Source of the DNA: LMUY01 sp965199105
GTDB taxonomy: Bacteria; Pseudomonadota; Alphaproteobacteria; Acetobacterales; Acetobacteraceae
Direction of reading: 5' to 3'
Length of the DNA: 64,000 nucleotides
Assembly: GCA_965199105.1 (NCBI GenBank)
Contig: CBDAQO010000002.1
Span: forward strand, 930,001-994,000
Made by a program: the position numbers and the translations under genes. The notes below the pieces were generated by a model that worked only from the letters and a program-made list of their open reading frames with translations, did not search any database and was not told the DNA's origin. Shown here piece after piece: positions 55,869 through 64,000 of the stretch (positions within the stretch are counted from its first letter, which is position 1; the number at the start of each line of letters is the position of its first letter).

Positions 55869-56228
55869 GCGGCGATGGTGTCGCTGGCCCAGAATAGCCG
55901 CACCAGGCAGGTCGCAGCTGCTTCGCCCTGCCGTCGCTTGTGGTGGCGCGTCCTGCGGCGGTCGCGTCGCTCCGCGGATACGTGGGTGGACGTCGGGAGC
56001 CGCAGGCGCAGAGCCGCGGAAGTCGCCCATGATTTCCTAGAAGGTGTGCCATCATGCTGCCGACCAAGTCCATTTGAAGGACTACGAAGGGCGGTGGTCC
56101 AGGAAGTCTGAAACATACGCTTTCACAGCGGCATCATCGGAGGTGTTCATGTCAGGTTCGTACGGTCACAGCATTAGGTTTCCGGTTTGCGACTGTTTGC
56201 TCAGGCTTCGCTTGGCCAGGATCTCAAC
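55869..56228. other. Gene-free stretch
   Basis: About 360 bp between the CHAT cassette and a secreted DUF4431 protein gene. No recognisable protein, RNA or repeat is seen; a plus-strand promoter for the next gene probably lies here. Confidence 0.35.
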
Positions 56229-57140
56229 ATGAAAGCCGCCGTTCTCGCCGCATCGCTCTCCGTGCTGGGCATGACGTGTGCCCGTGCGCAGGTGACGTCG
56301 ACCGTGATCCCGAACTCCCCTTGGACGGTATCAACGATCGGCGGCAGCAACCCGGTTTGCACCCTGATGGGGATGGTGGGGCAGGGACGCCTGAATTTCT
56401 TGGTATACGGCGGCAACCCGGGCTCGATCCGCGTGCAACTCGACCGGCAAGGCTGGACGTTGGCAACGGGCAAGCAGGTGCGAGCGATCTTCCACTTTGC
56501 GGGAGCGCCAGATGTGCCTCTCACCGGCTTGAAGGGCGAGAATGCGTCAACGCTCTTCCTCATGCCGCCCGACGACGTGCGCAGTTGGGTTCATGGCTTC
56601 AGCGCCGGCCAGAGCGCAATCATCGAGTTTCCCGGCACAAGCGAACCATCATGGACGTTTGACCTGCGCGGCACTTCGCCGGCCGTCGACGCGGTTCAGA
56701 AGTGTATCACGAGCGAAAAGCTCACCGGCCTACCGCCGCCGTTCGCGTCGGCTGCAGCACCTCCAACGGTGAAACCAGGCAGCCGCTGCCTTTCCTACGA
56801 CCCGGCTGTCGCGACCGTGGTCGGCACCGTCGGCATGGCCACCGGTTATGGTCCGCCCGGCTTTGGCGAGAATCCGAGGACCGACCCGAAATTCCAGTAT
56901 GCGCGGTTGGTGCTCAACCAGCCCGTTTGTGTGACTGGCGGGCAGAAATTCGACTTCGATGATGCCGACGACGTACGGGAGCTGGAGCTGTTCTCGATCG
57001 ACCATGGGAAGATCTTCGACGCGAAGCCATGGGTCGGGAAGCGCGTTTCGGTCACCGGCACCATCGAGCAGACGCAGGTTGGCACTGAGGCGGCGACCGC
57101 TCACTACGTGAACGTCAGATCGATCCAGCTAGCGCCTTGA
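56229..57140 (+). CDS. Secreted protein with DUF4431-like domain
   Basis: 303 residues from ATG 56229 (AGGA ten bases upstream). A Sec signal of about 20 residues (AAVLAASLSVLGMTCARAQ) is followed by an unknown domain of about 150 residues (IGGSNPVCTLMGMVGQGRLNFLVYGGNPGSIRVQLDRQGW). The C-terminal 110 residues, starting CLSYDPAVATVVGTVGMATGYG and ending VGKRVSVTGTIEQTQVG...HYVNVRSIQL, match the DUF4431 pattern. Periplasmic or outer-surface; function unknown. Confidence 0.75.
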   Translation: MKAAVLAASLSVLGMTCARAQVTSTVIPNSPWTVSTIGGSNPVCTLMGMVGQGRLNFLVYGGNPGSIRVQLDRQGWTLATGKQVRAIFHFAGAPDVPLTGLKGENASTLFLMPPDDVRSWVHGFSAGQSAIIEFPGTSEPSWTFDLRGTSPAVDAVQKCITSEKLTGLPPPFASAAAPPTVKPGSRCLSYDPAVATVVGTVGMATGYGPPGFGENPRTDPKFQYARLVLNQPVCVTGGQKFDFDDADDVRELELFSIDHGKIFDAKPWVGKRVSVTGTIEQTQVGTEAATAHYVNVRSIQLAP

Positions 57141-57568
57141 GCACCTAGCCACCAGCACAGAAGAGAGCTCCGTATAGTGCGCAGTGAACTGCACTGCCTG
57201 AACAGCTGCTGCATGCGTCGCAATCAATACAAGCGCCAATCGACGATCCCACGCCGGTTGAGTTGCTCGTCTTGGACTCTTCCGCGCTGATTTTGCACGA
57301 GGGAGGCGAGGATACGCACCGCATGGCGCTCCAGAACGGCGCCCCCGCTTCGCGAGCGGCTCTTCCATCTCCGGCGGCAGCCGGGTCACCAGGGAGACAG
57401 GCCCGCAACAGGCTGGTGACGTCGCCGACCCACCTGGACCTTACCTCCTCGAGCCTGGTTGCAGACAGTCAAGCGCAGCTCTTACGCGGTTGAGCTTCGT
57501 GAGCCCAGTCGGCCGGGCGACGGGCCACGCCGTTCCCGGCGTCACGCGTCGGGTGATGCGCAGGCGGA
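57141..57568. other. Gene-free stretch
   Basis: About 430 bp between two genes that face each other. Reading frames show no family-like protein and no clear terminator hairpin was found. Confidence 0.35.
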
Positions 57569-58219
57569 TCAGGGCAGTCGCTCGAACTGGCCTCTTACCG
57601 GACAGGAAACGGAGTAGGGCGGCACGTGCGTCGAGCCGGTAGGCGCCTCGGCGATCGCCGTCATGATGAACGTCCTCGCGACCTTGCCATCGTTCGAAAT
57701 GGACCGGGGAACCTTAAGCATCCTGGAGTAGTCGGCAGCGCACGTGTAGCGTCCATTGCCGGACATGCGGTCGGCCGGGTCGATCAGGCCGACGTAGTAG
57801 CCAGCCGGTGGAACCGCGGACTTGACGTCCTTGCAAGACGTCTGGCCCGTTGCCGTGGTGCAGGCAGCCGTGAACTGGAAAGGGATCGCCTGCGGGCTCT
57901 GTGCGGGGACAAGGGTGAGGGCAGCGACCGGCAGGTCGCCCCCGCACTGGCGCTGGATGTCGTCGTACAGCAGTTCGCCGCCCTGGCCGCCGACGACGGG
58001 ACCAGCCGGGGTGAACTGCTGTACTCCAAGGAACCATCGCCGTCCGTTGACGACGACCGTTGCGTTCCCGTCCGCCTGCCAGACACCAGCTGTGTTCCGG
58101 TAAAAGTGGCGGCAGTCCAACGCAACGCCTTGCTGGGGCTGCGTGACTGGCAGGTTACAGGACGACAGCCAGGCCAGGGCCAGAACCAAGGCGCAAGGTG
58201 TGAGTACTATCTTTAACAA
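57569..58219 (-). CDS. Lipoprotein of unknown function
   Basis: 216 residues from TTG 58219 (GAGG upstream). The start LKIVLTPCALVLALAWLSSC is a signal with lipobox LSSC, so the product is membrane-anchored by a lipid. The mature part contains ADGNATVVVNGRRWFLGVQQFTPAGPVVGGQGGELLYDDIQRQCGG and six or more cysteines (LDCRHF, ACTTATGQTSCKDV, YTCAADYSRM, SVSCPVRG), which suggests disulphide-stabilised structure. Family not recognised. An ATG start does not exist in the right place, which lowers start confidence. Confidence 0.65.
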   Translation of the reverse strand: MLKIVLTPCALVLALAWLSSCNLPVTQPQQGVALDCRHFYRNTAGVWQADGNATVVVNGRRWFLGVQQFTPAGPVVGGQGGELLYDDIQRQCGGDLPVAALTLVPAQSPQAIPFQFTAACTTATGQTSCKDVKSAVPPAGYYVGLIDPADRMSGNGRYTCAADYSRMLKVPRSISNDGKVARTFIMTAIAEAPTGSTHVPPYSVSCPVRGQFERLP

Positions 58220-58781
58220 TCTTGCCTCGCTGTTGCTGGTTGCTGGCGTCTGGGTTGTCGGCGAGAGAGGGCCCGCGATCTGGACGCCTGTCCCGTGTCC
58301 ACCACTACGGTCCGGCTCGCTTCTCTCCCGAACGGTGAGCTTTGGCAACGACCTTCTCAGCCGTGGTGGATGTAGAACTTGCTGTTGGCCAGTGGTGTCG
58401 CTGCAGCATAGCCGTCAGACAGGCTCGCGTCCGATGCTGCGGGTTCGCCTGTGAAAAGGACGAGGATGCGTCTGCGGCTCGCCTTGACAGGCCGAGCGGA
58501 GGAGCAGCCGAGGTTGCCGCCATGGCAACTTGGGACAAAGACGAGGGTGTGGGACGCCGATGGAAGCTGTTGCACGGCCGGCGAGATCGTCCGATCCCAC
58601 GTCTGCCGCAGTGCGTGGTGCACCCGTGAGTCAGGGTGCGATGGACGTGGCGGTCAGGATCGGGGTGCCAGCCCCACTTCCGCCAATCATCCCCGTGACC
58701 GTCACAGTCCTGCCGGCGTAGGCCAATAGCGGTCCTTCGCTCCCTCAGTCGTGAGGCCTTGACCGACCGGATCTGCCGTGT
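58220..58781. other. Gene-free stretch
   Basis: About 560 bp between the lipoprotein gene and the alpha/beta-hydrolase gene. No supported gene; reading frames lack family-like sequence. No strong repeat seen. Confidence 0.35.
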
Positions 58782-59522
58782 CTATTCGGCCAAATCTCGC
58801 GCGAACCGAAGTGCCAAGATGGCTAGGACATCGGGGTCCCGGGTGATCGTGACGTGCAGGCCGGGGATCTCGAAACAGTCCTTAGGCTGCGAGGGCTCAA
58901 TGCAGCTTCTCCAGGCGACAATGCCGTCATTTCGGCTGAACACGAAGGTGCCCGGTACCGGCAAAGGCTGCGCCGCCTTTGCCGCGATCTCCAGCAGGTT
59001 CGGCGTGCGCCAAGCGCGCAGTAACGGGCGAAGTGGCAGGAACGCGCTGTCCACGGCTTCCCGGAACGGGCTACAGACGGTTGCGACCTGCCGCACCTTG
59101 TCGGGGTGAAGATGCGCCAGCAGGCGGGCGAACACGCCGCCCAGGCTAAATCCTGCGACGTCCAACGGTCCATGCCTCGCGTATAGCTCCAACAATCGGC
59201 GTTCGATGCCGTCCAGGACCTGCGGGGTCGGGCCGACATTGGTGCCGAATTCCCAGCCGAAGGCGCGGTAGCCGAGTTGATCAAGCGCTGAGCGCATCGG
59301 TGCCGCGTGGACATCTCCACGGCCGATCACGGGCAGTAACAAGACCGGTCGCCCTTCGACGCGCGGCAGAGTGGGAGGGACGACGAGGGCGGAGTTCGGC
59401 CGGAGGAAGGCAATCGCCTCCGCTGTCGTGCGCCTGAGTGTAGGCCGGATCGGAGCATAGGCCGCCACGGGCGCGGGATAAGACATGGCGGCCACGTTCG
59501 CCAACGTAGTTGCTGCCCTCAT
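58782..59522 (-). CDS. Alpha/beta-hydrolase
   Basis: About 246 residues. The nucleophile elbow is GFSLGGVFARLLAHLHPDKVRQVATVCSPF (Ser in GxSxG); the upstream strand/oxyanion region is VLLLPVIGRGDVHAAPMRSALDQLGY and the later acid and His regions are FSRNDGIVAWRSC and PGLHVTITRDPDVL (Asp, His). The start is uncertain between ATG 59522 and ATG 59489. Substrate unknown; lipase/esterase or thioesterase are possible. Divergent from the metallophosphoesterase gene at 59622. Confidence 0.78.
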   Translation of the reverse strand: MRAATTLANVAAMSYPAPVAAYAPIRPTLRRTTAEAIAFLRPNSALVVPPTLPRVEGRPVLLLPVIGRGDVHAAPMRSALDQLGYRAFGWEFGTNVGPTPQVLDGIERRLLELYARHGPLDVAGFSLGGVFARLLAHLHPDKVRQVATVCSPFREAVDSAFLPLRPLLRAWRTPNLLEIAAKAAQPLPVPGTFVFSRNDGIVAWRSCIEPSQPKDCFEIPGLHVTITRDPDVLAILALRFARDLAE

Positions 59523-59621
59523 ATAACGAGAACTACAGCCGCTTTCCACCCCTGGCAGCGGTAGTCCTCCCCGGCGCGCCCCAGGTATGACCGTGCTCTG
59601 TCCCTGATGGAGGCCATGCTG

Positions 59622-60359
59622 ATGCGCGTCGCCGTTCTCGCCGATGCCCATGGTAACCTGCTCGCCCTGGAAGCCGTGCTGGCTGACGTGCATGCGCAGG
59701 CGCCTGACCTCGTCGTCAACCTGGGCGATTTGGCCACCGGTCCCTTCGATCCGGCGGGCAGTGCGGATGTGCAGATCACGTTAGGATGCCCGACCCTGGC
59801 CGGCAACCACGAACGCAACCTGCTAGAGGGCGATGACATTAGCGGTTCGGTCGCGTTCGCGCGTCCCCGCCTCTCGGCGGCGCACATGGCCTGGATCGGA
59901 CGTCTGCCTGTAACGCTACGGCTTGCGAACGGCGAGGTGTTTGCCTGCCACGGCAGCCCCGTCGGCGGCGACCTCGATTACCTGCTCAATGACGTATCGA
60001 GTGGGCGGGCCGTTCTCGCCCCTGATGATGCGATCCGGCCGCGGCTGGCTGGCATTGGCGCCGCGCGCCTTGTCTTATGCGGCCACACGCACATGCCCCG
60101 AGTGGTCCAGGTCGGCGACGTGACGGTGGTGAACCCCGGTAGCATCGGCATGCCCGCCTACACAGACGAAAGTCCCGTCCCGCATGCGATTGAGAGTGGA
60201 GCGCCGCACGCCCGCTACGCGGTAGCTACACGCAAGCCCGGCGGGGCGTGGTCGATCGAGCTACGCGCAATAACCTACGACTGGGATCGGGCCGCCCAGC
60301 AAGCGCAGCTGAACGGCAAACCTAGCGTGGCACGTTGGACGGCGACAGGGCGGGTTTAG
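59622..60359 (+). CDS. Metallophosphoesterase (YfcE/MJ0936-like)
   Basis: 245 residues from ATG 59622 (GGAGG eight bases upstream; ATG 59613 and TTG/ATG 59607 overlap that RBS). The dinuclear-metal motifs are all visible: ADAHGN, NLGDLATGP, GNHE, ACHGSPVGG, and GHTHMPR, with NPGSIGMPAY after. Enzymes of this type hydrolyse phosphodiesters or phosphomonoesters in the cytoplasm. Substrate unknown. Complete by length. Confidence 0.88.
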   Translation: MRVAVLADAHGNLLALEAVLADVHAQAPDLVVNLGDLATGPFDPAGSADVQITLGCPTLAGNHERNLLEGDDISGSVAFARPRLSAAHMAWIGRLPVTLRLANGEVFACHGSPVGGDLDYLLNDVSSGRAVLAPDDAIRPRLAGIGAARLVLCGHTHMPRVVQVGDVTVVNPGSIGMPAYTDESPVPHAIESGAPHARYAVATRKPGGAWSIELRAITYDWDRAAQQAQLNGKPSVARWTATGRV

Positions 60360-60497
60360 GGATGCGAGGCTGACGGCGTGGTGGTCTGCTCGCCACCCGG
60401 CCCGGCGCTAGCCGGAGCTTCACAAATGCTGCGGCTCTACCGCGTAAGACGAAGCGTTCAGCTTCCAAACCGCTTAGGTTTCTGCTAGCGTGTGTTC

Positions 60498-60728
60498 ATG
60501 CCAACGGTTCTGCGCATCGATGGCTGGCGCGTGGTGATCTACCCCAACGACCACGCCCCGGCCCATGTGCACGTGCTTGGGCCAGGCTGAGTGGTAGTGG
60601 TCAACCTGATCGGCATGCATGTCCGCGAGGCCATCCGTGCTGACGAACGGACCGCCAACGAGGTGCTGCGCCAACTCGCGTCCCATCAGGACGCACCGCT
60701 GGCCGAGTGGAAGAGGTTCCATGGCTGA
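60498..60728 (+). pseudogene. DUF4160 gene with in-frame TGA at codon 31 (toxin-like partner)
   Basis: ATG 60498 reads MPTVLRIDGWRVVIYPNDHAPAHVHVLGPG then TGA (60588-60590), then continues in the same frame VVVVNLIGMHVREAIRADERTANEVLRQLASHQDAPLAEWKRFHG to a TGA at 60726. Both sides are typical DUF4160; the stop is where family members usually have a Trp (TGG to TGA, one base). The 77-codon length is normal. It overlaps the DUF2442 gene by 8 bp. DUF4160/DUF2442 pairs are predicted toxin-antitoxin modules. Nonsense inactivation is the simplest view; recoding or a sequence error are alternatives. Confidence 0.85.
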
Positions 60729-61137
60729 CATGACTCCCGAACAGTTCCAGGAAGCTCAGGCGCGCGGCGAAGCCCGGCTCCGCGGCCCCCTAGCCGAGAG
60801 CGCGCACTACGATGCCGGGCGGGGACGCCTCATCGTGCGTCTCGCTGGCGGGGTGGAGATCGGCTTCCCGCCCGCCCTAGCCGAGGGGCTTGAGCACGCC
60901 ACGGCGGCGGACCTGGCCATCATTGAGGTGGATGCATGTGGACTGGGCATCCACGTTCCTGCGCTGGACGCCGACCTTTACGTGCCGGCCTTACTTGAGC
61001 GGGTTCTGGGATCGGAGCGGTGGATGGCCGCCCGCATGGGGGCGAAAGGCGGCCGAGCCAGGAGCGCAGCCAAGGCCACGGCCGTGCGCGAGAACGGACG
61101 CAAGGGCGGCCGACCGCGTAAGGCAGCAGCCGAATAG
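60721..61137 (+). CDS. DUF2442 protein (antitoxin-like partner)
   Basis: 138 residues from ATG 60721. The central DUF2442 pattern is SAHYDAGRGRLIVRLAGGVEIGFPPALAEGLEHATAADLAIIEVDACGLGIHVPALDADLYVPALLERVLG. A basic tail (RARSAAKATAVRENGRKGGRPRKAAAE) suggests nucleic-acid contact. Its start overlaps the end of the DUF4160 gene by 8 bp, as in known DUF4160/DUF2442 pairs. Intact. Confidence 0.85.
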   Translation: MADMTPEQFQEAQARGEARLRGPLAESAHYDAGRGRLIVRLAGGVEIGFPPALAEGLEHATAADLAIIEVDACGLGIHVPALDADLYVPALLERVLGSERWMAARMGAKGGRARSAAKATAVRENGRKGGRPRKAAAE

Positions 61138-61296
61138 CTAAATCGCGCCCATCGGGAACCTCCGTGGCGTAAGCATGCAACCCTGGCGGCACGAAATGTC
61201 GTGCTTCCTTCGGTCAGACCGACTCCGCTGGCTGTCCTGCCCCTGGCAGCACTCCCACCCTCTCCGGGTGCCGGAGGCGAGCCGGGAGCAACACAC

Positions 61297-61728
61297 ATGA
61301 CATCTCTTGTAGCGCTTACACCGGAGACGGCCAGCCCCGAGCCTTTCAGGCCATGGAACCTCGGCAAGCTGATCGGCCAGAAGCCGCCGCTGAAGCTGCG
61401 GGAGGTCTGGGCCATCCGTATCCGCTTGCAAATTGAGGAACGGCTGCGCGACCTCGCCATGTTCAACCTTGCCATCGACAGCAAGCTGCGGGGTTGCGAC
61501 CTGGTGGCCCTGCGAGTGGACGACGTGTTGCTGAGCGGTCGCGTCCGGCCCCGCACGACTATCATCCAGAAGAAGACCGGCCGGCCCGTGCAGTTCGAAA
61601 TTACGGAGCAGACGCGCGAGACGGTCATGCAGCGGATCACCAAGACCGGACGGCGACCTGGCGATTGCCTGTTCGAGGGCGTAGCGTCGGCTGTCATGCA
61701 GACAACGCTAAGGGTGAACGGCCCGTGA
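61297..61728 (+). pseudogene. Tyrosine recombinase/integrase, 3'-truncated
   Basis: From ATG 61297 the frame reads ETASPEPFRPWNLGKLIGQKPPLKLREVWAIRIRLQIEERLRDLAMFNLAIDSKLRGCDLVALRVDD, the N-terminal part of the small site-specific integrases common in Alphaproteobacteria, with the first catalytic Arg in SKLRG. The sequence up to QFEITEQTRETV is family-like; after this it diverges and stops without the HxxR and Tyr region. About 70 residues are lost. A remnant of an integrative element. Confidence 0.72.
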
Positions 61729-61754
61729 ACGTCGGCTCTGTGACGATCCTGGAT

Positions 61755-62885
61755 TCAGGATGTGGCGTCCTCAAGCACACGTCCCATTGCGTAAGATGGC
61801 ACATAGCCCGCGAGCACATTGCCGGTCGGACGAATTGACCGCATGAGGCTATCCCGAGACTTGCCGGCGATGGCCCCCGATTTTCGGAAGCCGAACAGAT
61901 AGGGCCTTGCGTCGGCAGGTAGAGAGTTGAGCGACAGCCCCAATTCCTTGTCGGATAGATGCGCTATCGAAGCGGCCACCTCTGCCACTCTCGCCTCGGT
62001 GGCGGCGATGCTCGCCGTCAGCAGCCGGACAATGTCGTCGAAATCTGTCCAGAACTCCTCCGGCAGGTCGCGACGGATCGCACCCAGGTCGTCACCGGCC
62101 ACCATTGCTTCCCACATCGCCAGGGGGGTGCAGCGTGAGATCAGAGCATGGATGCGGCGGTATTCCGCTCCTTTGAGCTTCAGGCGCAAGCCAGTGCTGA
62201 ACCGGATCACGAAGCCTTCGTCGTCGCGGGGGAGCGTCGCTGCATGGCGCACCATATCGACGATGCTGGCAAACTCGTGGCGCCGGGCTGCGCGCCAGTC
62301 AAGCGCCTGGCATGTTGCTAGCACCTCGTCGTAGGTCAGTTCCCGCCCATTGCCATGATATGCCGCCAGCATGACTAAGGCGCGCTCTTCGTAGCGAACG
62401 ACGATTCGGTTCTCGGGGTAGACCGCCTCGAACAGGTAGGTCGTGCCGGGTGTGAGCGGGGATAGATCCGCGGCGTTGAACCTGGTCTGCGCCCAGACCG
62501 CCTGCTCGGAATCAAACGCTCCCTTCGTGGCGGCGCGCCAGCTTCCTGCATGATGGAAGGCAATGATGAGGCTGCCATCGAGCTTCTCGAAAGCCTCGAA
62601 CGGCAGATCGGGCACGTCGCCCCGCCGTTCGCCGACGTTGAAGAACTTAGGAAACGGCGTTGCGACCACCTGACCGGCTGCTTCATCAAGAATGAGACCG
62701 CGGGCCATGACGGTGAACTCATCCCAGCCGTCGTCGTAGACGCAGCGTGGCGTGTAGACGAACAGCTGCAGTCCGGCTGCGGCATTGGCACGACGATGCA
62801 CGAAGCCAAGCCCTCGGGCCCGCTCCAGACCGGCCATTAGGGCAGTGAAGGGCATCTGCCGGGCAGGGTGTATCAGGTCACTCAT
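61755..62885 (-). CDS. T4 Rnl1-like RNA ligase
   Basis: 376 residues. Nucleotidyltransferase motif I is EKLDGSLI with adenylated lysine K101 (T4 Rnl1 uses K99). Other Rnl1 landmarks follow in order: ARGLILDE, PFPKFFNVGERRGD (KFFN), TYLFEAVYPENRIVVRYEERALVML (motif III), DEGFVIRF (motif IV) and LKLKGAEY (motif V). Rnl1 enzymes seal tRNA breaks made by anticodon nucleases, in T4 as a counter to host PrrC. In a bacterial island the enzyme may repair RNA damaged by toxins or serve in a defence module. No kinase/phosphatase (Pnkp) partner is seen next to it. The start ATG 62885 leaves normal length. Confidence 0.85.
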   Translation of the reverse strand: MSDLIHPARQMPFTALMAGLERARGLGFVHRRANAAAGLQLFVYTPRCVYDDGWDEFTVMARGLILDEAAGQVVATPFPKFFNVGERRGDVPDLPFEAFEKLDGSLIIAFHHAGSWRAATKGAFDSEQAVWAQTRFNAADLSPLTPGTTYLFEAVYPENRIVVRYEERALVMLAAYHGNGRELTYDEVLATCQALDWRAARRHEFASIVDMVRHAATLPRDDEGFVIRFSTGLRLKLKGAEYRRIHALISRCTPLAMWEAMVAGDDLGAIRRDLPEEFWTDFDDIVRLLTASIAATEARVAEVAASIAHLSDKELGLSLNSLPADARPYLFGFRKSGAIAGKSRDSLMRSIRPTGNVLAGYVPSYAMGRVLEDATS

Positions 62886-62903
62886 CGGATCACGGATCGA
62901 TCA

Positions 62904-63473
62904 TTACGGGGAGCGTTGAAGGGAGGCTCGGTTGAGTTCGCGATAGACCGTCGAGCGTCCTAGCCCAAGCTGTTGGGCTGCTTGGGTTGGCGACAGTCCT
63001 GCCACCACCAGCTTCAGAGCCGCGGCAACACGATCTGTGTCCAGTGGTTGGCGGCCTGGCCGCTTTCCTCTCGCACGAGCGGCCGCGATACCGTCCTTCG
63101 TCCGCTCGGCGATGAGCCGGCGCTCGAAGTGCGCGATGGCGCCGAACACATGGAAAACGAGCTCGCCGGCAGCTGATGAGGTATCGATCTTCTCCTCCAG
63201 GCTGAGCAGCGCGATGCCGCGCTGCTTCAGCATCGTCACCGTCGTCAGTAGCTCGCCCAGTGATCTTCCCAGCCGGTCCAGACGCACGACGGCCAGCGTG
63301 TCGCCTTTGCGAGCATAGGCAAGCAGCTCCTGAAGCCCGCGCCGACCCATGCTGCGGCCGGAGCGCACATCGGTGAACACCTTGATCGCGCCGGTCTGGG
63401 TCAGACGCATGGTCTGGCCCGCGACGTCTTGGTCGCCGGTCGACACCCGGGCGTAGCCCAGAATGCCGGTCAT
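62904..63473 (-). CDS. Serine recombinase (Tn3 resolvase / Pin invertase family)
   Basis: 189 residues from ATG 63473. Catalytic S11 in GYARVSTGDQ, then RLTQTGAIKVFTDVRSGRSMGRRGLQELLAYARKGDTLAVVRLDRLGRSLGELL with the conserved arginine, and the E-helix GELVFHVFGAIAHFERRLIAERTKDG. The C-terminal HTH (ALKLVVAGLSPTQAAQQLGLGRSTVYREL) is complete. The gene starts 18 bp from the left end of IS1182 copy 3, so its own promoter has probably been separated by that insertion. Its stop is 19 bp from the RNA ligase start. Confidence 0.9.
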   Translation of the reverse strand: MTGILGYARVSTGDQDVAGQTMRLTQTGAIKVFTDVRSGRSMGRRGLQELLAYARKGDTLAVVRLDRLGRSLGELLTTVTMLKQRGIALLSLEEKIDTSSAAGELVFHVFGAIAHFERRLIAERTKDGIAAARARGKRPGRQPLDTDRVAAALKLVVAGLSPTQAAQQLGLGRSTVYRELNRASLQRSP

Positions 63474-63491
63474 CGCGTCTCCCAAACGGTC

Positions 63492-64000
63492 GAGGCTGTT
63501 GAAAAACTCGCTTGCGGGCGGGTTTGGCGCGTGATTCGGTTTGGTTATGACTGGACCGGAGATCACGACGATGATGGGCAAGCTGTTGGGGCAAGAGCCG
63601 CTGTTCTTCGGTTTCCGGCTTGAGGACCACGTGCCCGCCAATCACCTGCTCCGCCGCGTCGACGCGGTGCTCGACTTCGGCTTCGTCCGGCGGGCTCTCG
63701 CACCATACTACAGCTCCACCGGACGGCCGTCGGTCGATCCCGAGCTGATGATGCGCATGCTGCTCATCGGCTATCTGCATGGCATCCGCTCCGAACGGCG
63801 GCTTTGCGATGAGGTCCACCTCAACCTCGCCTACCGCTGGTTCTGCCGCCTGGGGCTGGACGGTTGCGTGCCCGACCACTCGACGTTTTCCAAAAACCGC
63901 CATGGGCGCTTCCGCGACGGCGACCTGCATCGCCTGCTGTTCGAGGAGGTCGTGCGCGCTTGTGCCAAGGCCGGGCTGACACCCGGCCGCGACACTGCGA
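63492..64000 (+). mobile_element. IS1182-family insertion sequence, copy 3 (left part; runs off the window)
   Basis: Starts GAGGCTGTTGAAAAACTCG at 63492, preceded by GGTC (63488-63491), the same 4 bp as at copy 1. The visible 509 bp match the first part of copy 1 by eye. It inserted just upstream of the serine recombinase gene. Confidence 0.93.
63547..64000 (+). CDS. IS1182-family transposase, N-terminal part (copy 3)
   Basis: 151 codons visible from ATG 63547 (TTG 63541 possible), same sequence as copies 1 and 2 as far as the window goes, including CVPDHSTFSKNRHGRFRDGDLH. The DDE region lies beyond the right edge. Confidence 0.92.
   Translation, partial: MTGPEITTMMGKLLGQEPLFFGFRLEDHVPANHLLRRVDAVLDFGFVRRALAPYYSSTGRPSVDPELMMRMLLIGYLHGIRSERRLCDEVHLNLAYRWFCRLGLDGCVPDHSTFSKNRHGRFRDGDLHRLLFEEVVRACAKAGLTPGRDTA

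Noticed and set aside
58342..58738. Overlapping small frames on both strands near 58.3-58.7 kb
   Set aside because: Low-complexity translations, no RBS and no domain-like pattern on either strand.
1..64000. CRISPR arrays, tRNA or rRNA genes
   Set aside because: No regularly spaced direct repeats and no cloverleaf or rRNA signature were seen by eye on either strand; a CHAT protease alone does not indicate a type III-E locus.

Overview
The window is high-GC bacterial DNA, probably from an alphaproteobacterium. The clues are a decayed Ti-type TraA relaxase, IS1182, IS427/IS5 and IS3 elements, and many short regulator-plus-enzyme cassettes of the kind seen in Acetobacteraceae and Rhizobiales. 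That placement is inference; no rRNA, tRNA or CRISPR array is visible. The content is accessory: small detoxification and regulator modules, defence-like genes, insertion sequences, and an unusual number of broken, fused or truncated genes.

Layout. 1-3.8 kb: a giant minus-strand gene, open to the left edge, joining an XRE helix-turn-helix, an Mrr-like nuclease domain, a STAND-type P-loop NTPase and a long helical-repeat tail, with an inverted repeat just before its start. 4-5.5 kb: remains of a TraA relaxase. 5.6-9.4 kb: RidA, a 5'-truncated GlxA-type regulator, GNAT, aspartate-semialdehyde dehydrogenase and DinB genes. 9.6-11.1 kb: an intact IS1182-family element (copy 1). 11-22.6 kb: S66 carboxypeptidase, EmrE-like transporter, haloacid dehalogenase, SnoaL-GNAT fusion, GFA and ACT proteins, an ArsR/RidA/MFS unit, a MocR/LysE pair, GFA and cupin proteins, and several pseudogenes.

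22.7-30.8 kb: an IS110 remnant, then a DUF4011-helicase-endonuclease-DUF3320 gene of about 1,976 codons split by IS1182 copy 2. The 4-bp target duplication is intact, and removing the element restores the frame. 30.8-32.2 kb: an HNH remnant and a 149-bp MITE-like element. 32.2-43.2 kb: acetate-type symporter, nitronate monooxygenase/tautomerase with LysR, an IS427 element, SnoaL/DsbA/QorB with HxlR, PadR/VOC, and a truncated AraC gene. 43.2-44.2 kb: an internally deleted IS3 element. 44.3-48.7 kb: an ars operon (arsR, LMW-phosphatase arsC, glutaredoxin-type arsC, acr3, arsH, MFS) with two frameshifts at C6 runs. 49.1-50.3 kb: a second IS3 element with a broken orfA.

51.9-55.9 kb: a co-directional set of a TPR-CHAT protease, a 49-residue peptide and an HTH protein with a DUF4384-like C-terminus; this looks like a protease-effector system and is one of the two best candidates for something undescribed. 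56-64 kb: secreted proteins, a hydrolase/phosphoesterase pair, a DUF4160/DUF2442 pair whose DUF4160 gene has an in-frame TGA, a truncated integrase, a T4 Rnl1-like RNA ligase, a serine resolvase, and IS1182 copy 3 running off the right edge.

Together the genes look like a genomic island or plasmid segment that carried several defence-type systems (STAND nuclease, DUF4011 helicase, CHAT cassette, RNA ligase, toxin-antitoxin-like pair) and is being eroded by insertion sequences and small indels.
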